Positions 51,992-61,431 of a stretch of 64,000 nt of DNA are shown here, piece by piece. The position numbers and the translations under genes were made by a program. The notes beneath the pieces were generated by a model. The model was given only the letters and a program-made list of their open reading frames with translations. It was not told where the DNA came from and searched no databases. The stretch is from Planococcus versutus (lineage in GTDB: Bacteria; Bacillota; Bacilli; Bacillales_A; Planococcaceae), in NCBI RefSeq assembly GCF_001186155.3, contig NZ_CP016540.2, positions 970,001-1,034,000 of the forward strand, in the 5' to 3' direction. Each line of letters opens with the position of its first letter. The stretch's first letter is position 1.

Positions 51992-52741
51992 ATGGCTATT
52001 TTGGAAGTGGACGCGTTAACGGGGGGATATACACGTAAACCCGTTTTACAAGAAGTAACATTTTCGATAGGCAAAGGGGAGCTTGTTGGGTTGATCGGCT
52101 TGAATGGAGCTGGCAAGAGTACAACCATTAAGCACATTATTGGATTAATGCAGCCCAAGTCAGGACAAATTCGATTAAATGGCAAAACTTTTGAAGAAGA
52201 TATGGACAGTTATCGTTCTTCATTTTCGTATATTCCTGAAACACCGGTTTTATATGAAGAACTAACGTTGCGTGAGCATCTGGAACTAACAGCCATGGCT
52301 TATCATATAGATTCCCAACAATTTGAACAGCGCTCTGCCGAATTGTTAAAAGAATTTCGTATGGAAAAGCGTCTAAAATGGTTTCCTTCGCATTTTTCTA
52401 AAGGAATGCGTCAAAAAGTAATGATCATGAGTGCATTTTTAGTAGATCCTGCGCTTTACATTATTGATGAACCTTTTGTTGGGCTAGATCCACTTGGTAT
52501 CAAATCGTTATTAGAGCAAATGGAAAAACAAAAGAAAAAAGGCGCTTCTGTGCTAATGTCGACGCATATTTTATCTACTGCCGAACGATATTGTGATCGT
52601 ATTATTTTGCTTCATAACGGTCGTGTTCGAGCAAGTGGCACGATGAATGACTTACGCAAAGTATTTAATATGCCAGAAGCATCATTAGATGACTTGTATA
52701 TTGCGATGACTGAGGATGAACTAAATGAAGAATTTGCATGA
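51992..52741 (+). CDS. ecsA: ABC transporter ATP-binding protein EcsA
   Basis: A 249-residue ATPase with Walker A GLNGAGKST near residue 34, signature FSKGMRQKVM near 138 and Walker B LYIIDEPFVGLD. EcsA is needed for secretion and competence in B. subtilis, acting with EcsB, probably through the intramembrane protease RasP. GAGGTG precedes the ATG. It overlaps ecsB by 17 bases. Confidence 0.95.
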   Translation: MAILEVDALTGGYTRKPVLQEVTFSIGKGELVGLIGLNGAGKSTTIKHIIGLMQPKSGQIRLNGKTFEEDMDSYRSSFSYIPETPVLYEELTLREHLELTAMAYHIDSQQFEQRSAELLKEFRMEKRLKWFPSHFSKGMRQKVMIMSAFLVDPALYIIDEPFVGLDPLGIKSLLEQMEKQKKKGASVLMSTHILSTAERYCDRIILLHNGRVRASGTMNDLRKVFNMPEASLDDLYIAMTEDELNEEFA

Positions 52742-53927
52742 TATTTGGTCTAGAAGACTTCAAAAATATACAGTAGAAGTTCAAAACTACTTGAAATTTA
52801 TCTTTACAGGTCATATTGCAGTTGTGTTGCTTTTTGCACTTGGAGCAGCAGGATTTGCTTATAGTGAATGGATTCAAGATGTGCCGCCTCAATTTCCAGG
52901 GGCATTGTTATTGGCAGTGATTTTTGGCTTATTACTAGCGCTTAGTCCACCATCAACCTTGTTAAAAGAAGCAGATATGGTTTATTTTTTACCGTTAGAA
53001 AGCAAATTAGACGATTTTTTAAAACCTGCTTTAAAATGGTCGTTTTTATCTCAATTATATTTGCCGATTATCGTCTTTATTGTTTCATTGCCGATGATTA
53101 ATGCATTATATGGCTTATCGTCAGCATTTTTAGTTGGTTTTCCAATTTTGTTATTATTGCTCAAATGGTGGAATGTTCAAACTGAATTTGCTTTTCGAAA
53201 GCAAGGAGCTGGAAAAGAAGTTTGGCTTGATCGGTTGTTTCGTTTTCTGCTGGTGGGCTTGTTTGCCTACTTCTATATTGAAAAACACCTAGTAGTGGCT
53301 GTGCTTATTTTATTTGTCATTATTTTTTATGGGAAATGGATCGCGCGCAAAGCAGTTGGAAAACCTTTTGCTTATGAGCATTTTATTGGCCTAGAAGAAA
53401 ACCGCATGTTGCGCTTTTATCAATTTGCGAATTATTTTACTGATGTTCCTCATTTAAAAGGTAAAATAAAGGCAAGAACATGGCTAAATTGGATTTACAG
53501 ATTTATTAAGTCCAGTTCAAAAAACGCACATTTGTATCTTGTTTGGAGAACGTTTATCCGTTCAGACGAATTGTTTTACTTATGGGTAAGGCTAACAGCG
53601 ATTATTTTAGTGGGTGCATGGTTCATGTCTTTCCAAATTGGAATGGTTTTGTTTGCAGGAGCTTTGGCGTTTGCGACGACTATTCAAATTTGGCAAGGAC
53701 TGACACATACACAGCATTTTCGAATGGACAATTTATTTCCATTGACGCGTTATAGCAGACAAGACGCTGTCTGGAAACTCATCATCCAGTTGCAAATAGT
53801 GCAAAGTATAATAGCGGCCATTGTTTTACTCATTGTGGGTGAATTTATCACTGCGTTGTTAACGTTTTTTGTGATATTAGCCGTTTCTCTTATTACGGTT
53901 AGTGTATTAAAAAATAAAAAAAATTAA
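52725..53927 (+). CDS. ecsB: ABC transporter permease EcsB
   Basis: A 400-residue membrane protein with two early helices, a central cluster between residues 105 and 205, and three late ones, matching EcsB. Recognisable parts are WSRRLQKYTVEVQNYLKF near residue 8 and LYLVWRTFIRSDELFYLW near residue 270. It starts inside ecsA. The third gene ecsC of B. subtilis is missing; a terminator follows directly. Confidence 0.94.
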   Translation: MKNLHDIWSRRLQKYTVEVQNYLKFIFTGHIAVVLLFALGAAGFAYSEWIQDVPPQFPGALLLAVIFGLLLALSPPSTLLKEADMVYFLPLESKLDDFLKPALKWSFLSQLYLPIIVFIVSLPMINALYGLSSAFLVGFPILLLLLKWWNVQTEFAFRKQGAGKEVWLDRLFRFLLVGLFAYFYIEKHLVVAVLILFVIIFYGKWIARKAVGKPFAYEHFIGLEENRMLRFYQFANYFTDVPHLKGKIKARTWLNWIYRFIKSSSKNAHLYLVWRTFIRSDELFYLWVRLTAIILVGAWFMSFQIGMVLFAGALAFATTIQIWQGLTHTQHFRMDNLFPLTRYSRQDAVWKLIIQLQIVQSIIAAIVLLIVGEFITALLTFFVILAVSLITVSVLKNKKN

Positions 53928-53969
53928 ACAGAGCGAGACATGTAAATAAGCATGTCTCGCTCTGTTTTT
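53927..53969. terminator. Bidirectional terminator between ecsB and yhaA
   Basis: AAACAGAGCGAGACATG (53927-53943) pairs with CATGTCTCGCTCTGTTT (53951-53967), 17 perfect pairs with T tails on both strands. Confidence 0.95.
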
Positions 53970-55141
53970 TATTTATAATTAAATTGAATAGCAGCTGTTC
54001 CTAAAGTTTTAGCAGCAATCAGCATCGCTTCTTCTTTAAAATCGAATTTTGGATGGTGATGCGGATAAACATCTCCCTCAGGCATCGCACCTGTAAAGAA
54101 AAAAGACCCTGGAATTTTTTCTAAGTAATAAGCAAAATCTTCGCCACCCATTTGAGGTGGACAGTCGTATACTTCAGTAACGCCTGGAATTGTTTGTGCG
54201 ATATCTTTAACAAACAAGGTTTCTTGTTCATGGTTCACCACTGCGGAATAGCCACGTGTAAATTTAAAATCGCACTCGCTATTGGTAGCTAAAGTAATTC
54301 CTTTAATCACACGTTCCATTTCCGTTTCCATTAAGCTCCGAATATCTTCTTTGAAGGTGCGAACCGTACCAGATAAAACCGCTTGATCTGCGATAATATT
54401 AAACGGATTTTGTGCAACAAACGAGCCAATGGACAATACAGCTGACTCTAATGGATCCACGCGGCGAGAAACTAAGGTTTGTAGTGTAGAGACAATTTGA
54501 GCACCTGTCACCACTGCATCAACAGTTTCGTGAGGACTGGCTCCGTGGCCACCACGACCTTGTACTTTTAACGTGAAACTATCGGCAGCCGCCATGATAG
54601 GACCCACGCGTGTGTCAATTCGTCCGTAAGGTGTCGTAGACCAAAGATGCGTGCCGAAAATCGCATCAACTCCATTTAACACACCCGCTTCAATCATCGA
54701 TTTTGCACCACCTGGAACAAGTTCTTCAGCATGTTGGTGAATCAATACATAAGTTCCAGACAATTCTTCTCGCATGTTGTATAAAGTTTTTCCAAGCACT
54801 AAAAGTGTAGCAGTATGACCATCATGGCCACAAGCATGCATGACTCCATCAACTGTGGAACGATAAGAAACGTCTTCTTTTTGATCTTGAATGGGTAACG
54901 CATCAAAATCAGCGCGTAATGCGACAGTTTTTCCAGGATGTGCTCCTTGAATTTTTGCGACGACTCCATTGCCACCGACACCGTGTTCAACAATGATTCC
55001 TAGTTGTTCGTAATAATCTCGAATATAGCGAGCTGTATTTGTTTCATGAAATGAAGGTTCAGGATTCATATGCAAATGGCGTCGGATTTCTACCATTTCA
55101 GAATAGGCAGCATCTAATTGATTATATAATGTAGTCAGCAT
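53969..55141 (-). CDS. yhaA: M20 family amidohydrolase YhaA
   Basis: A 390-residue N-acyl-amino-acid amidohydrolase with MHACGHDGHTATL near residue 98, IHQHAEELVPGGA near 133 and MGGEDFAYYLE near 335. It is a close paralogue of the enzyme at 6746-7918 but stands alone after ecsB, the position of yhaA in B. subtilis, so this is the conserved copy and the other the accessory one. I use the ATG at 55141 with AAGGGG in front; the TTG at 55147 is nearer to it than usual. Confidence 0.93.
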   Translation of the reverse strand: MLTTLYNQLDAAYSEMVEIRRHLHMNPEPSFHETNTARYIRDYYEQLGIIVEHGVGGNGVVAKIQGAHPGKTVALRADFDALPIQDQKEDVSYRSTVDGVMHACGHDGHTATLLVLGKTLYNMREELSGTYVLIHQHAEELVPGGAKSMIEAGVLNGVDAIFGTHLWSTTPYGRIDTRVGPIMAAADSFTLKVQGRGGHGASPHETVDAVVTGAQIVSTLQTLVSRRVDPLESAVLSIGSFVAQNPFNIIADQAVLSGTVRTFKEDIRSLMETEMERVIKGITLATNSECDFKFTRGYSAVVNHEQETLFVKDIAQTIPGVTEVYDCPPQMGGEDFAYYLEKIPGSFFFTGAMPEGDVYPHHHPKFDFKEEAMLIAAKTLGTAAIQFNYK

Positions 55142-55230
55142 CGTCAAACCCCTTTCTTTTGTAAAATCATATCATATAAAACGATAAAGAATAAAAAAGT
55201 ATCAACTTAATAGATACAGAACGTGAAAAT

Positions 55231-55276
55231 ATAAAAATACACAACCAACTCTTACTAACAGAGTAGGTTGTGTGTG
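55231..55276 (-). terminator. Terminator of the cation antiporter gene
   Basis: On the minus strand ACACAACCTACTCT pairs with AGAGTTGGTTGTGT around GTTAGTA, followed by ATTTTTAT. Confidence 0.9.
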
Positions 55277-55283
55277 TTGGTGA

Positions 55284-56279
55284 TTAATAAGTAAAGTTTA
55301 AGTAAGATGCTGCAAAATACACGATGAGGATAATTACAGATGGTAATGCATAAGACCACGTAGAAGCACTTTCTTTTCTATAAAGACCAAACAAAGCCAA
55401 CAATGACATAATCAGCACACCAACTGCAATAATCATATTCGCCCCAGAAACACCTGAAATAATTGTTCCAGACGTATAAACTGGATCAGATAAAGCTAAA
55501 ATAATCATATTGAAAATGTTACTGCCAAGAATCGCTCCAACCGCCATATTGACGTTGCTCAACCGTAAAGCAACAAAAACAGAAATGGCTTCTGGAAGAG
55601 AAGTAGCTGCTGCAATAAGGAAACTCCCGATAAAACTAGATCCAATACCAGTAATAATCGCTATTTCATCTCCTGTAATCGACAACGCAGTACCAGCTGC
55701 CAAAATCACTAAAGCCGCAATAACAAAGCGGAAAATAGCAGCTTTGGATGACAGGGAAGCACTTGGGTTGTCGGGTTCTTCTTCTGACTCTGCTACCGCT
55801 TCTGCTTCAGGGTCAAGTGAAGGTAATTTATTGATGACAACCATACCAACAATATAAGTAATTGCGATAATTAATGCATCTAATCCTACACCTAAAATTT
55901 GCGTATCTAAACGCAACCAAAGTGCTAGTATTACCAACACAGTTAATAAAGTACCGAGAAGTGCTGTGTAAATATTGTTACGTGACGCACGATTTAAAAT
56001 ACGACGTCCTCGCAAAAGAAAATCAAAGCCAGCGAGAATGAACAAATTGAACAGGTTAGAGCCAATCATATTTCCAACTGCAATATCGGCGTTGCCAATC
56101 GCCGCTGCTGAAAAACTAGTTGAAACTTCAGGAAGAGAGGTAGCACCTGCTAACAACAGCGTACCTACCATCATTCCGCCCATAGCTGTTTTAGAACTGA
56201 TTACATCGGCGTACTGAGACAGCTTGATGGAAGCGAAAACTGTAAGTGCCGCTGCTAATATGAAGATAACGAAAACCAA
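55284..56279 (-). CDS. Sodium/calcium antiporter family protein
   Basis: A 331-residue CaCA-type exchanger with ten helices. The two alpha repeats are clear: GATSLPEVSTSFSAA...GNMIGSNLFN near residue 45 and AATSLPEAISVFVAL...GAILGSNIFN near 225, each with the ion-binding Glu. It should exchange Ca2+ or another cation for H+ or Na+. An acidic loop (EAEAVAESEEEPD) separates the two halves. The TTG start has AAGGAGG in front. B. subtilis has other genes here, so it is an insertion relative to that order. Confidence 0.92.
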   Translation of the reverse strand: MVFVIFILAAALTVFASIKLSQYADVISSKTAMGGMMVGTLLLAGATSLPEVSTSFSAAAIGNADIAVGNMIGSNLFNLFILAGFDFLLRGRRILNRASRNNIYTALLGTLLTVLVILALWLRLDTQILGVGLDALIIAITYIVGMVVINKLPSLDPEAEAVAESEEEPDNPSASLSSKAAIFRFVIAALVILAAGTALSITGDEIAIITGIGSSFIGSFLIAAATSLPEAISVFVALRLSNVNMAVGAILGSNIFNMIILALSDPVYTSGTIISGVSGANMIIAVGVLIMSLLALFGLYRKESASTWSYALPSVIILIVYFAASYLNFTY

Positions 56280-56331
56280 TTTATTTCCTCCTTAGGATAT
56301 CCAATAAACTACTATACGAGGTTTGCGTTTA

Positions 56332-56844
56332 TCATTCCTCTTCTGGTTTTGCTCGGTAAGTGCTGATATGTGAAACGCCTGAGAAAATATTTGGAAGTTG
56401 TGTACTGACTTCGCTTTCAGGCTTAGCCGAATGAGCTTTTGCAAAAGCTTGAGATTCTTTCCATTGTTCATAAAAAGCAGGAGACTCCCACTCTGTCAAA
56501 ACAATATACGTATCTGAATCAAGTGGTCTCAAAACTCGGAATGCGATATAGCCAGGCTCATTTTCAATAGCACCAGCTCGGTTTTTAAAACGGTGTTCAA
56601 AAATAGGACGTCCTTCTTCTGAAACTGGAATATTGTTAAGAACAAAAAATCCTTTTTCATTGAAATGTCCTGTTCCATCGACTACTTCATAACGACGAGG
56701 TGTTTGAAAAATAGTTTTGCCTTCCGTTTCATGCATCATCAAAGTGGTTCCTTCACCTTGCATAAGGACCATCGTTTCTTGTGGATACTTATCGCGCATT
56801 TTTTTCATGAAATCGTATGTTCCTGTTGTCATATAAAAGTTCAC
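56332..56844 (-). CDS. hmoB: Heme-degrading monooxygenase HmoB (YhgC)
   Basis: A 170-residue protein with the HmoB layout: an N-terminal half of uncertain role and a C-terminal ABM ferredoxin-like domain (residues 70-165) with FKNRAGAIENEPGYIAFRVL and LTEWESPAFYEQW. HmoB opens the heme ring and releases iron. The GTG start follows AGGAGG. It lies divergent to hemE, as yhgC does near hemEHY in B. subtilis, which couples heme breakdown with heme synthesis in the genome. Confidence 0.93.
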   Translation of the reverse strand: MNFYMTTGTYDFMKKMRDKYPQETMVLMQGEGTTLMMHETEGKTIFQTPRRYEVVDGTGHFNEKGFFVLNNIPVSEEGRPIFEHRFKNRAGAIENEPGYIAFRVLRPLDSDTYIVLTEWESPAFYEQWKESQAFAKAHSAKPESEVSTQLPNIFSGVSHISTYRAKPEEE

Positions 56845-57052
56845 TAATACCCCTCCTAATTATAGATACTTACTAGTATATACTTCCCCATAGAAAACTA
56901 CACGAAACAGGTTTGTCGAACAAGTGAAAAGAGAAGCGTCTAATTTATGACAAATGAGCTTAGAATCTATACAATGTAGTACGTAACGTCTATAGTATAA
57001 ACGGATATAGGAAGACAAAAAAAGTGTGGCACATCGAAGGGATGAAGAATTC

Positions 57053-58099
57053 ATGACATTCAATGATACTTATCTTCGCGCAACGCGTGGAGAAAAAACA
57101 GATCACGTACCGGTTTGGTATATGAGACAAGCTGGACGTTCACAGCCAGAATATCGCAAAATCAAAGAGAAATATTCACTAGAAGAAATTACGCATCAGC
57201 CAGAACTATGCGCATACGTAACAAAACTTCCCGTAGATCAATACAATAACGATGCAGCAATTCTTTATAAAGACATCGTAACACCGCTACCAGCAATTGG
57301 AGTGGACGTGAAAATCAAATCAGGAATCGGTCCTGTTATCGATAACCCAATTCGTACAATGGCAGATATCGAACGTTTAGGAGATATCAATCCGGAACAA
57401 GACGTTGATTATGTTCTTGAAACAATTCGCATACTAACGCAAGAACAATTAAATGTGCCGTTGATTGGATTTTCAGGGGCACCTTTCACATTAGCGAGTT
57501 ATATGATTGAAGGAGGTCCTTCAAAGAGCTACAACAAAACAAAAGCAATGATGGTATCTGAACCCGCTATGTGGTTCGCCTTGATGGACAAACTAGCCGA
57601 TACCATTATTCCTTACGTAAAAGCACAAATAAAGGCAGGAGCGAAAGCAATCCAAATTTTTGATTCGTGGGTTGGTGCATTAAACGTTGCAGATTACCGT
57701 ATTTTTATCAAACCGGTAATGGATCGTATTTTCGCTGAATTGCGTACAGAAAATGTGCCATTAACCATTTTTGGAGTAGGTGCAAGTCATTTAGCAAAAG
57801 AATGGCACGAGCTTCCTGTGGACGTTGTTGGATTAGATTGGCGTTTGCCGATTTCTGAAGCGCGTTCAATGGGCTTAACAAAAGCATTACAAGGCAACTT
57901 TGACCCGGCTTATTTATTGGCAGATTGGTCAGTAATCGAAGAGCGGGCGAAAAAGATTTTAGATATGGGTATGCAAAATGATGGGTATATCTTTAACTTA
58001 GGTCACGGAGTATTCCCTGAGGTGAATCCAGATACCTTGAAACGCTTAACATCATTTGTTCACGAATACAGTGCTGCACACAAAAATAACTCGAATTAA
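57053..58099 (+). CDS. hemE: Uroporphyrinogen decarboxylase
   Basis: A 348-residue enzyme that decarboxylates uroporphyrinogen III to coproporphyrinogen III. The N-terminal [16 protein letters not shown] with two essential Arg is near residue 20, and [17 protein letters not shown] near residue 139. I use the ATG at 57053; the GTG at 57026 precedes the AAGGGATGA ribosome site. First gene of hemEHY. Confidence 0.96.
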   Translation: MTFNDTYLRATRGEKTDHVPVWYMRQAGRSQPEYRKIKEKYSLEEITHQPELCAYVTKLPVDQYNNDAAILYKDIVTPLPAIGVDVKIKSGIGPVIDNPIRTMADIERLGDINPEQDVDYVLETIRILTQEQLNVPLIGFSGAPFTLASYMIEGGPSKSYNKTKAMMVSEPAMWFALMDKLADTIIPYVKAQIKAGAKAIQIFDSWVGALNVADYRIFIKPVMDRIFAELRTENVPLTIFGVGASHLAKEWHELPVDVVGLDWRLPISEARSMGLTKALQGNFDPAYLLADWSVIEERAKKILDMGMQNDGYIFNLGHGVFPEVNPDTLKRLTSFVHEYSAAHKNNSN

Positions 58100-58126
58100 A
58101 ACAAAATTCATGATGAGGTGACTAGG

Positions 58127-59056
58127 TTGAAAAAGAAAATGGGATTATTAGTAATGGCATATGGAACGCCATACTCAGAAGATGATATTGAACGCTACTA
58201 CACACATATCCGCCGTGGCCGTAAGCCGAGCGAAGAAAGTCTAGAAGATTTAAAGAGTCGTTACAAAGCAATTGGTGGTATTTCGCCACTTGCTAAAATT
58301 ACGCTAGAACAAGCGAATGGCCTGTGCGATCGTTTAAATGAAGTTCAAGATGATATTGAATTCAAAATGTATCTAGGTCTTAAACACATCGAGCCATTTG
58401 TAGAAGATGGTGTTGAAGAAATGAAAAAAGACGGCGTTACAGAAGCGATCTCAATCGTCTTGGCACCCCATTTTTCAACGTTCTCAGTAAAATCGTATAA
58501 TGGCCGTGCAGCAGAAGCAGCTGAAAAAGCAGGCATCTCTTTGACTTCTGTTGAAAGTTGGTATAAAGAACCAAAATTCATCCAATATTGGACGGAAAAA
58601 GTAAGTGAAACGTTTGATAGAATGTCAGAAGAAGAACGAGCAAAAGCTTGCTTAATCGTATCTGCGCATTCATTGCCAGAAAAGATTATTGCAAATGGCG
58701 ATCCTTACCCAGACCAATTAAAAGAAACAGCCCAAATGATTCAACAAGCAACGGGCGTTAAAAATGTAGAAATTGGCTGGCAAAGTGCTGGACAAACAGG
58801 CGAACCTTGGATTGGACCAGATGTTCAAGACTTAACCCGTGATCTTTTCGAAGAAAAAGGGTATACATCGTTTGTTTATACACCCGTTGGCTTTGTAACA
58901 GATCATTTAGAAGTTCTTTTCGATAACGATTATGAATGTAAAGTGGTATGTGATGACATTGGTGCAAATTATTATCGTCCAGAAATGCCAAACGTTCAGC
59001 CTTTATTTATTGATGGATTGACAGACGTTGTATTACGCAAGCTAGCAGAAAAATAA
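58127..59056 (+). CDS. hemH: Coproporphyrin III ferrochelatase
   Basis: A 309-residue ferrochelatase (CpfC type) that inserts iron into coproporphyrin III in the Gram-positive heme route. Key text: [20 protein letters not shown] near the N-terminus, [15 protein letters not shown] with the metal His near residue 183 region, and [18 protein letters not shown]. The TTG at 58127 has GAGG 8 bases upstream; the GTG at 58118 overlaps that site. Confidence 0.95.
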   Translation: MKKKMGLLVMAYGTPYSEDDIERYYTHIRRGRKPSEESLEDLKSRYKAIGGISPLAKITLEQANGLCDRLNEVQDDIEFKMYLGLKHIEPFVEDGVEEMKKDGVTEAISIVLAPHFSTFSVKSYNGRAAEAAEKAGISLTSVESWYKEPKFIQYWTEKVSETFDRMSEEERAKACLIVSAHSLPEKIIANGDPYPDQLKETAQMIQQATGVKNVEIGWQSAGQTGEPWIGPDVQDLTRDLFEEKGYTSFVYTPVGFVTDHLEVLFDNDYECKVVCDDIGANYYRPEMPNVQPLFIDGLTDVVLRKLAEK

Positions 59057-59080
59057 AGTAAATGAAAGTGTGGATAAATC

Positions 59081-60517
59081 GTGGCAGTAAAAGCGCATAA
59101 AGTAGTTGTCGTGGGTGCTGGTATTACAGGATTATCAGCGGCATACTATTTACAAAAACATGCTACTGAGCAAGGTCTGGAGATCGAAATCACATTAATT
59201 GATGCAGCTCATCGTTTCGGCGGAAAAATCCAGACTTTGCAAAAGGATGGTTTTGTAATTGAGCGTGGGCCAGACTCGTTTGTTTCTAGAAAAAATAGTA
59301 TTCAGCAATTAGCAAAAGAATTGGGCATTGAAAATCAATTGATTCAAAGCGCTCCAGGGGAAACTCATGTAGCGGTGGGAAATCGATTGTATCCGATACC
59401 TAATGGGTCAGTGATGGGTGTGCCTACAAATTTCGGATCATTTTTGACATCAGGAATTAGCTCTTGGTTTGGTAAGATTCGTGCTTTAGGCGACTTTGTT
59501 TTGCCTGCCACACACATGGTTGAAGATCAACCGCTTGGAAAGTTTTTAAGACGCAGATTTGGAAATGAATTGGTTGAGAATTTAATCGAACCCTTATTTT
59601 CCGGTGTTTTTGCTGGAGATATTGATCGATTAAGTCTTAAAGCTACATTTCCTGAGTTACTTGAAGCCGACCAACAAAAGGGCGGGTTAATACGTGGGTT
59701 AAAGAAAAATAAAGTAGCGGCTTCGAGAGCATTTGATACTGAAAGAGAAGGATTGTTTCAAACCTTTAAAGGTGGACTTGAGACATTGATCCAAACATTG
59801 GAAAAAGAACTTGATCACTGCATCATCCTAAAAGGCGTTAAGGTTGAGAAATTTGAACAGCAACAAGAGCAAGTTAAACTTTATTTGACAAATGACTCTT
59901 CAATTAGTGCAGATGGTGTGATTTTCGCATTGCCTCATGGCAAATTGATGCCTATTTTTGAACCGCACGGCTTGTTGAAAGGCTTAAAAGATATTCCTTC
60001 AACTTCAGTTGCAACAGTTTCTCTCATATTTCCAGAAACTGCCGTCATTAATGATCTCGATTGCACGGGGTTTGTTGTAGCACGTAATAGTGATTTCACG
60101 ATTACGGCATGTTCTGCATCACATTTGAAATGGCCCCGCTTAACACCTCCTAGAAAAAAAGTTTATCGAGCATTTATAGGTCAAGTGGGTGATGAGGCTG
60201 TTGTTGAATTATCAGATGGTGAAATTGTTAAAGCTGTTTTAGAAGACTTGCAAAAATTGTTGAACATTCGAGAAAGTCCTGAATTTACAGTTGTTTCTCG
60301 CATGAAAGAAGCAATGCCACAATATTTGGTAGGTCATGGAGAGCGGATTGCTTTAGCAAAAAAAGAAGTTCAAAATGCTCTGCCGATGCTACAAATTGCG
60401 GGTGGATCTTTTGAAGGGTTTGGACTGCCTGCTTGTGTTAACCAAGGCAAAGCGGCAGCCGATCAATTGATCGAGCGATTTAAAGCCCAATCAAGTGATT
60501 TGGAGGAAACTATGTAA
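59081..60517 (+). CDS. hemY: Coproporphyrinogen III oxidase (CgoX)
   Basis: A 478-residue FAD enzyme that oxidises coproporphyrinogen III to coproporphyrin III. The FAD loop VVVGAGITGLSAAYYL is at residues 9-24, FGGKIQTLQKDGFVIERGPD near 48, and the C-terminal GGSFEGFGLPACVNQGK motif binds flavin. The GTG start has only a modest ribosome site. It is third in the hem operon; with hemE and hemH it needs HemQ (elsewhere) to finish heme b. Confidence 0.95.
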   Translation: MAVKAHKVVVVGAGITGLSAAYYLQKHATEQGLEIEITLIDAAHRFGGKIQTLQKDGFVIERGPDSFVSRKNSIQQLAKELGIENQLIQSAPGETHVAVGNRLYPIPNGSVMGVPTNFGSFLTSGISSWFGKIRALGDFVLPATHMVEDQPLGKFLRRRFGNELVENLIEPLFSGVFAGDIDRLSLKATFPELLEADQQKGGLIRGLKKNKVAASRAFDTEREGLFQTFKGGLETLIQTLEKELDHCIILKGVKVEKFEQQQEQVKLYLTNDSSISADGVIFALPHGKLMPIFEPHGLLKGLKDIPSTSVATVSLIFPETAVINDLDCTGFVVARNSDFTITACSASHLKWPRLTPPRKKVYRAFIGQVGDEAVVELSDGEIVKAVLEDLQKLLNIRESPEFTVVSRMKEAMPQYLVGHGERIALAKKEVQNALPMLQIAGGSFEGFGLPACVNQGKAAADQLIERFKAQSSDLEETM

Positions 60518-60987
60518 TGAAAAAAATTCTATGGCTGGCGCTACCATTTCTTTTGCTTAGTGCGTGTGGATCAGCAGAAAGCGATTCTTCAGGTGCTGGA
60601 GATTTAGTGGAAGAAGTAAAGGTAGCATTTAATACTGAAACACAAGCTGAACCTGCTGAAGACGTTGTTCTTTCTGTAACTGTTACACAAGGGGATGATG
60701 AAGTAGACGATGCAGAAGAAGTTGTTTACGAGGTATGGCAATCGGGAGATCGTAACAATAGCGAAATGATCCCAGCTGAATATACTGAGAACGGCATCTA
60801 CGAAGCAAAAACAAGTTTTAAAGAAGAAGGTGTGTATTATATGCAAGCACACACAACGGCGCGCTCGTTGCATGTAATGCCAAAACAAGAAATTACAGTA
60901 GGAAATCCAGATCCGGGGTCTATTATTGCAGATGATAGTGATGATGCACAGGGCATGGATAAAATGGAAGATCACTCTGGCCACTAA
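60517..60987 (+). CDS. FixH/YtkA-like lipoprotein
   Basis: A 156-residue exported lipoprotein with a lipobox LLLLSACG (Cys17) and a beta-rich domain similar to FixH/YtkA proteins, some of which bind copper or assist cytochrome oxidase assembly. The C-terminus is rich in Asp, Met and His (MDKMEDHSGH), a possible metal-binding tail. Its ATG overlaps the hemY stop by one base (TAATG), so it is translated with hemEHY. A link to heme-copper oxidase assembly is inferred from that coupling. Confidence 0.85.
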   Translation: MKKILWLALPFLLLSACGSAESDSSGAGDLVEEVKVAFNTETQAEPAEDVVLSVTVTQGDDEVDDAEEVVYEVWQSGDRNNSEMIPAEYTENGIYEAKTSFKEEGVYYMQAHTTARSLHVMPKQEITVGNPDPGSIIADDSDDAQGMDKMEDHSGH

Positions 60988-61100
60988 TATAAATCGACAA
61001 AGATACTGCTTAAGCGGTGTCTTTTTTGTTTATAGAGTTTTAAAAGTTGCTGCGCCTCAATTGAATGTTATAGCACAGCGATCTTACTATTGATCAAAAG

Positions 61101-61142
61101 TAAAAAAACGAAGCAACGCTAGGTAGCGCTACTCCGTTTTTT
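61101..61142 (-). terminator. Terminator of yhfH
   Basis: On the minus strand AACGGAGTAGCGCT pairs imperfectly with AGCGTTGCTTCGTT around ACCT and is followed by TTTTT. The stretch 60988-61100 shows no gene. Confidence 0.85.
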
Positions 61143-61163
61143 CTAAGTATGTTCTAGTTAATC

Positions 61164-61289
61164 TTATAATTCGTTGCAAGTCTCACACTTCGTACCATAA
61201 CATTCGTGCTGCTCTTCTATTTTTTCTCCACAAGACGCACACTGTTTCGGGGGTAAGTTCTTGAAAAATTCGACTACGTTTTCAATCAT
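61164..61289 (-). CDS. yhfH: YhfH family zinc-ribbon-like microprotein
   Basis: A 41-residue protein from an ATG at 61289 behind AGGAGATG. It reads MIENVVEFFKNLPPK and then five cysteines in C-x2-C (QCASCGE) and C-x4-C-x2-C (ECYGTKCETC) spacing, fitting the YhfH family, which is encoded upstream of the lipoate ligase gene yhfJ in B. subtilis. It probably binds zinc. Function is unknown. Confidence 0.88.
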   Translation of the reverse strand: MIENVVEFFKNLPPKQCASCGEKIEEQHECYGTKCETCNEL

Positions 61290-61431
61290 ACTTTCCATCT
61301 CCTTTGTTATAGTACTGTTGTTGTTTTTATAAGTGTATTATAACAGTTTTGATTCGTCAACCCTAAATCGTGAACTTATTTGAAAAATCCGTTAAACTAA
61401 AAAAGAGAATGCAGCCAAAAGGAGAGAGATT

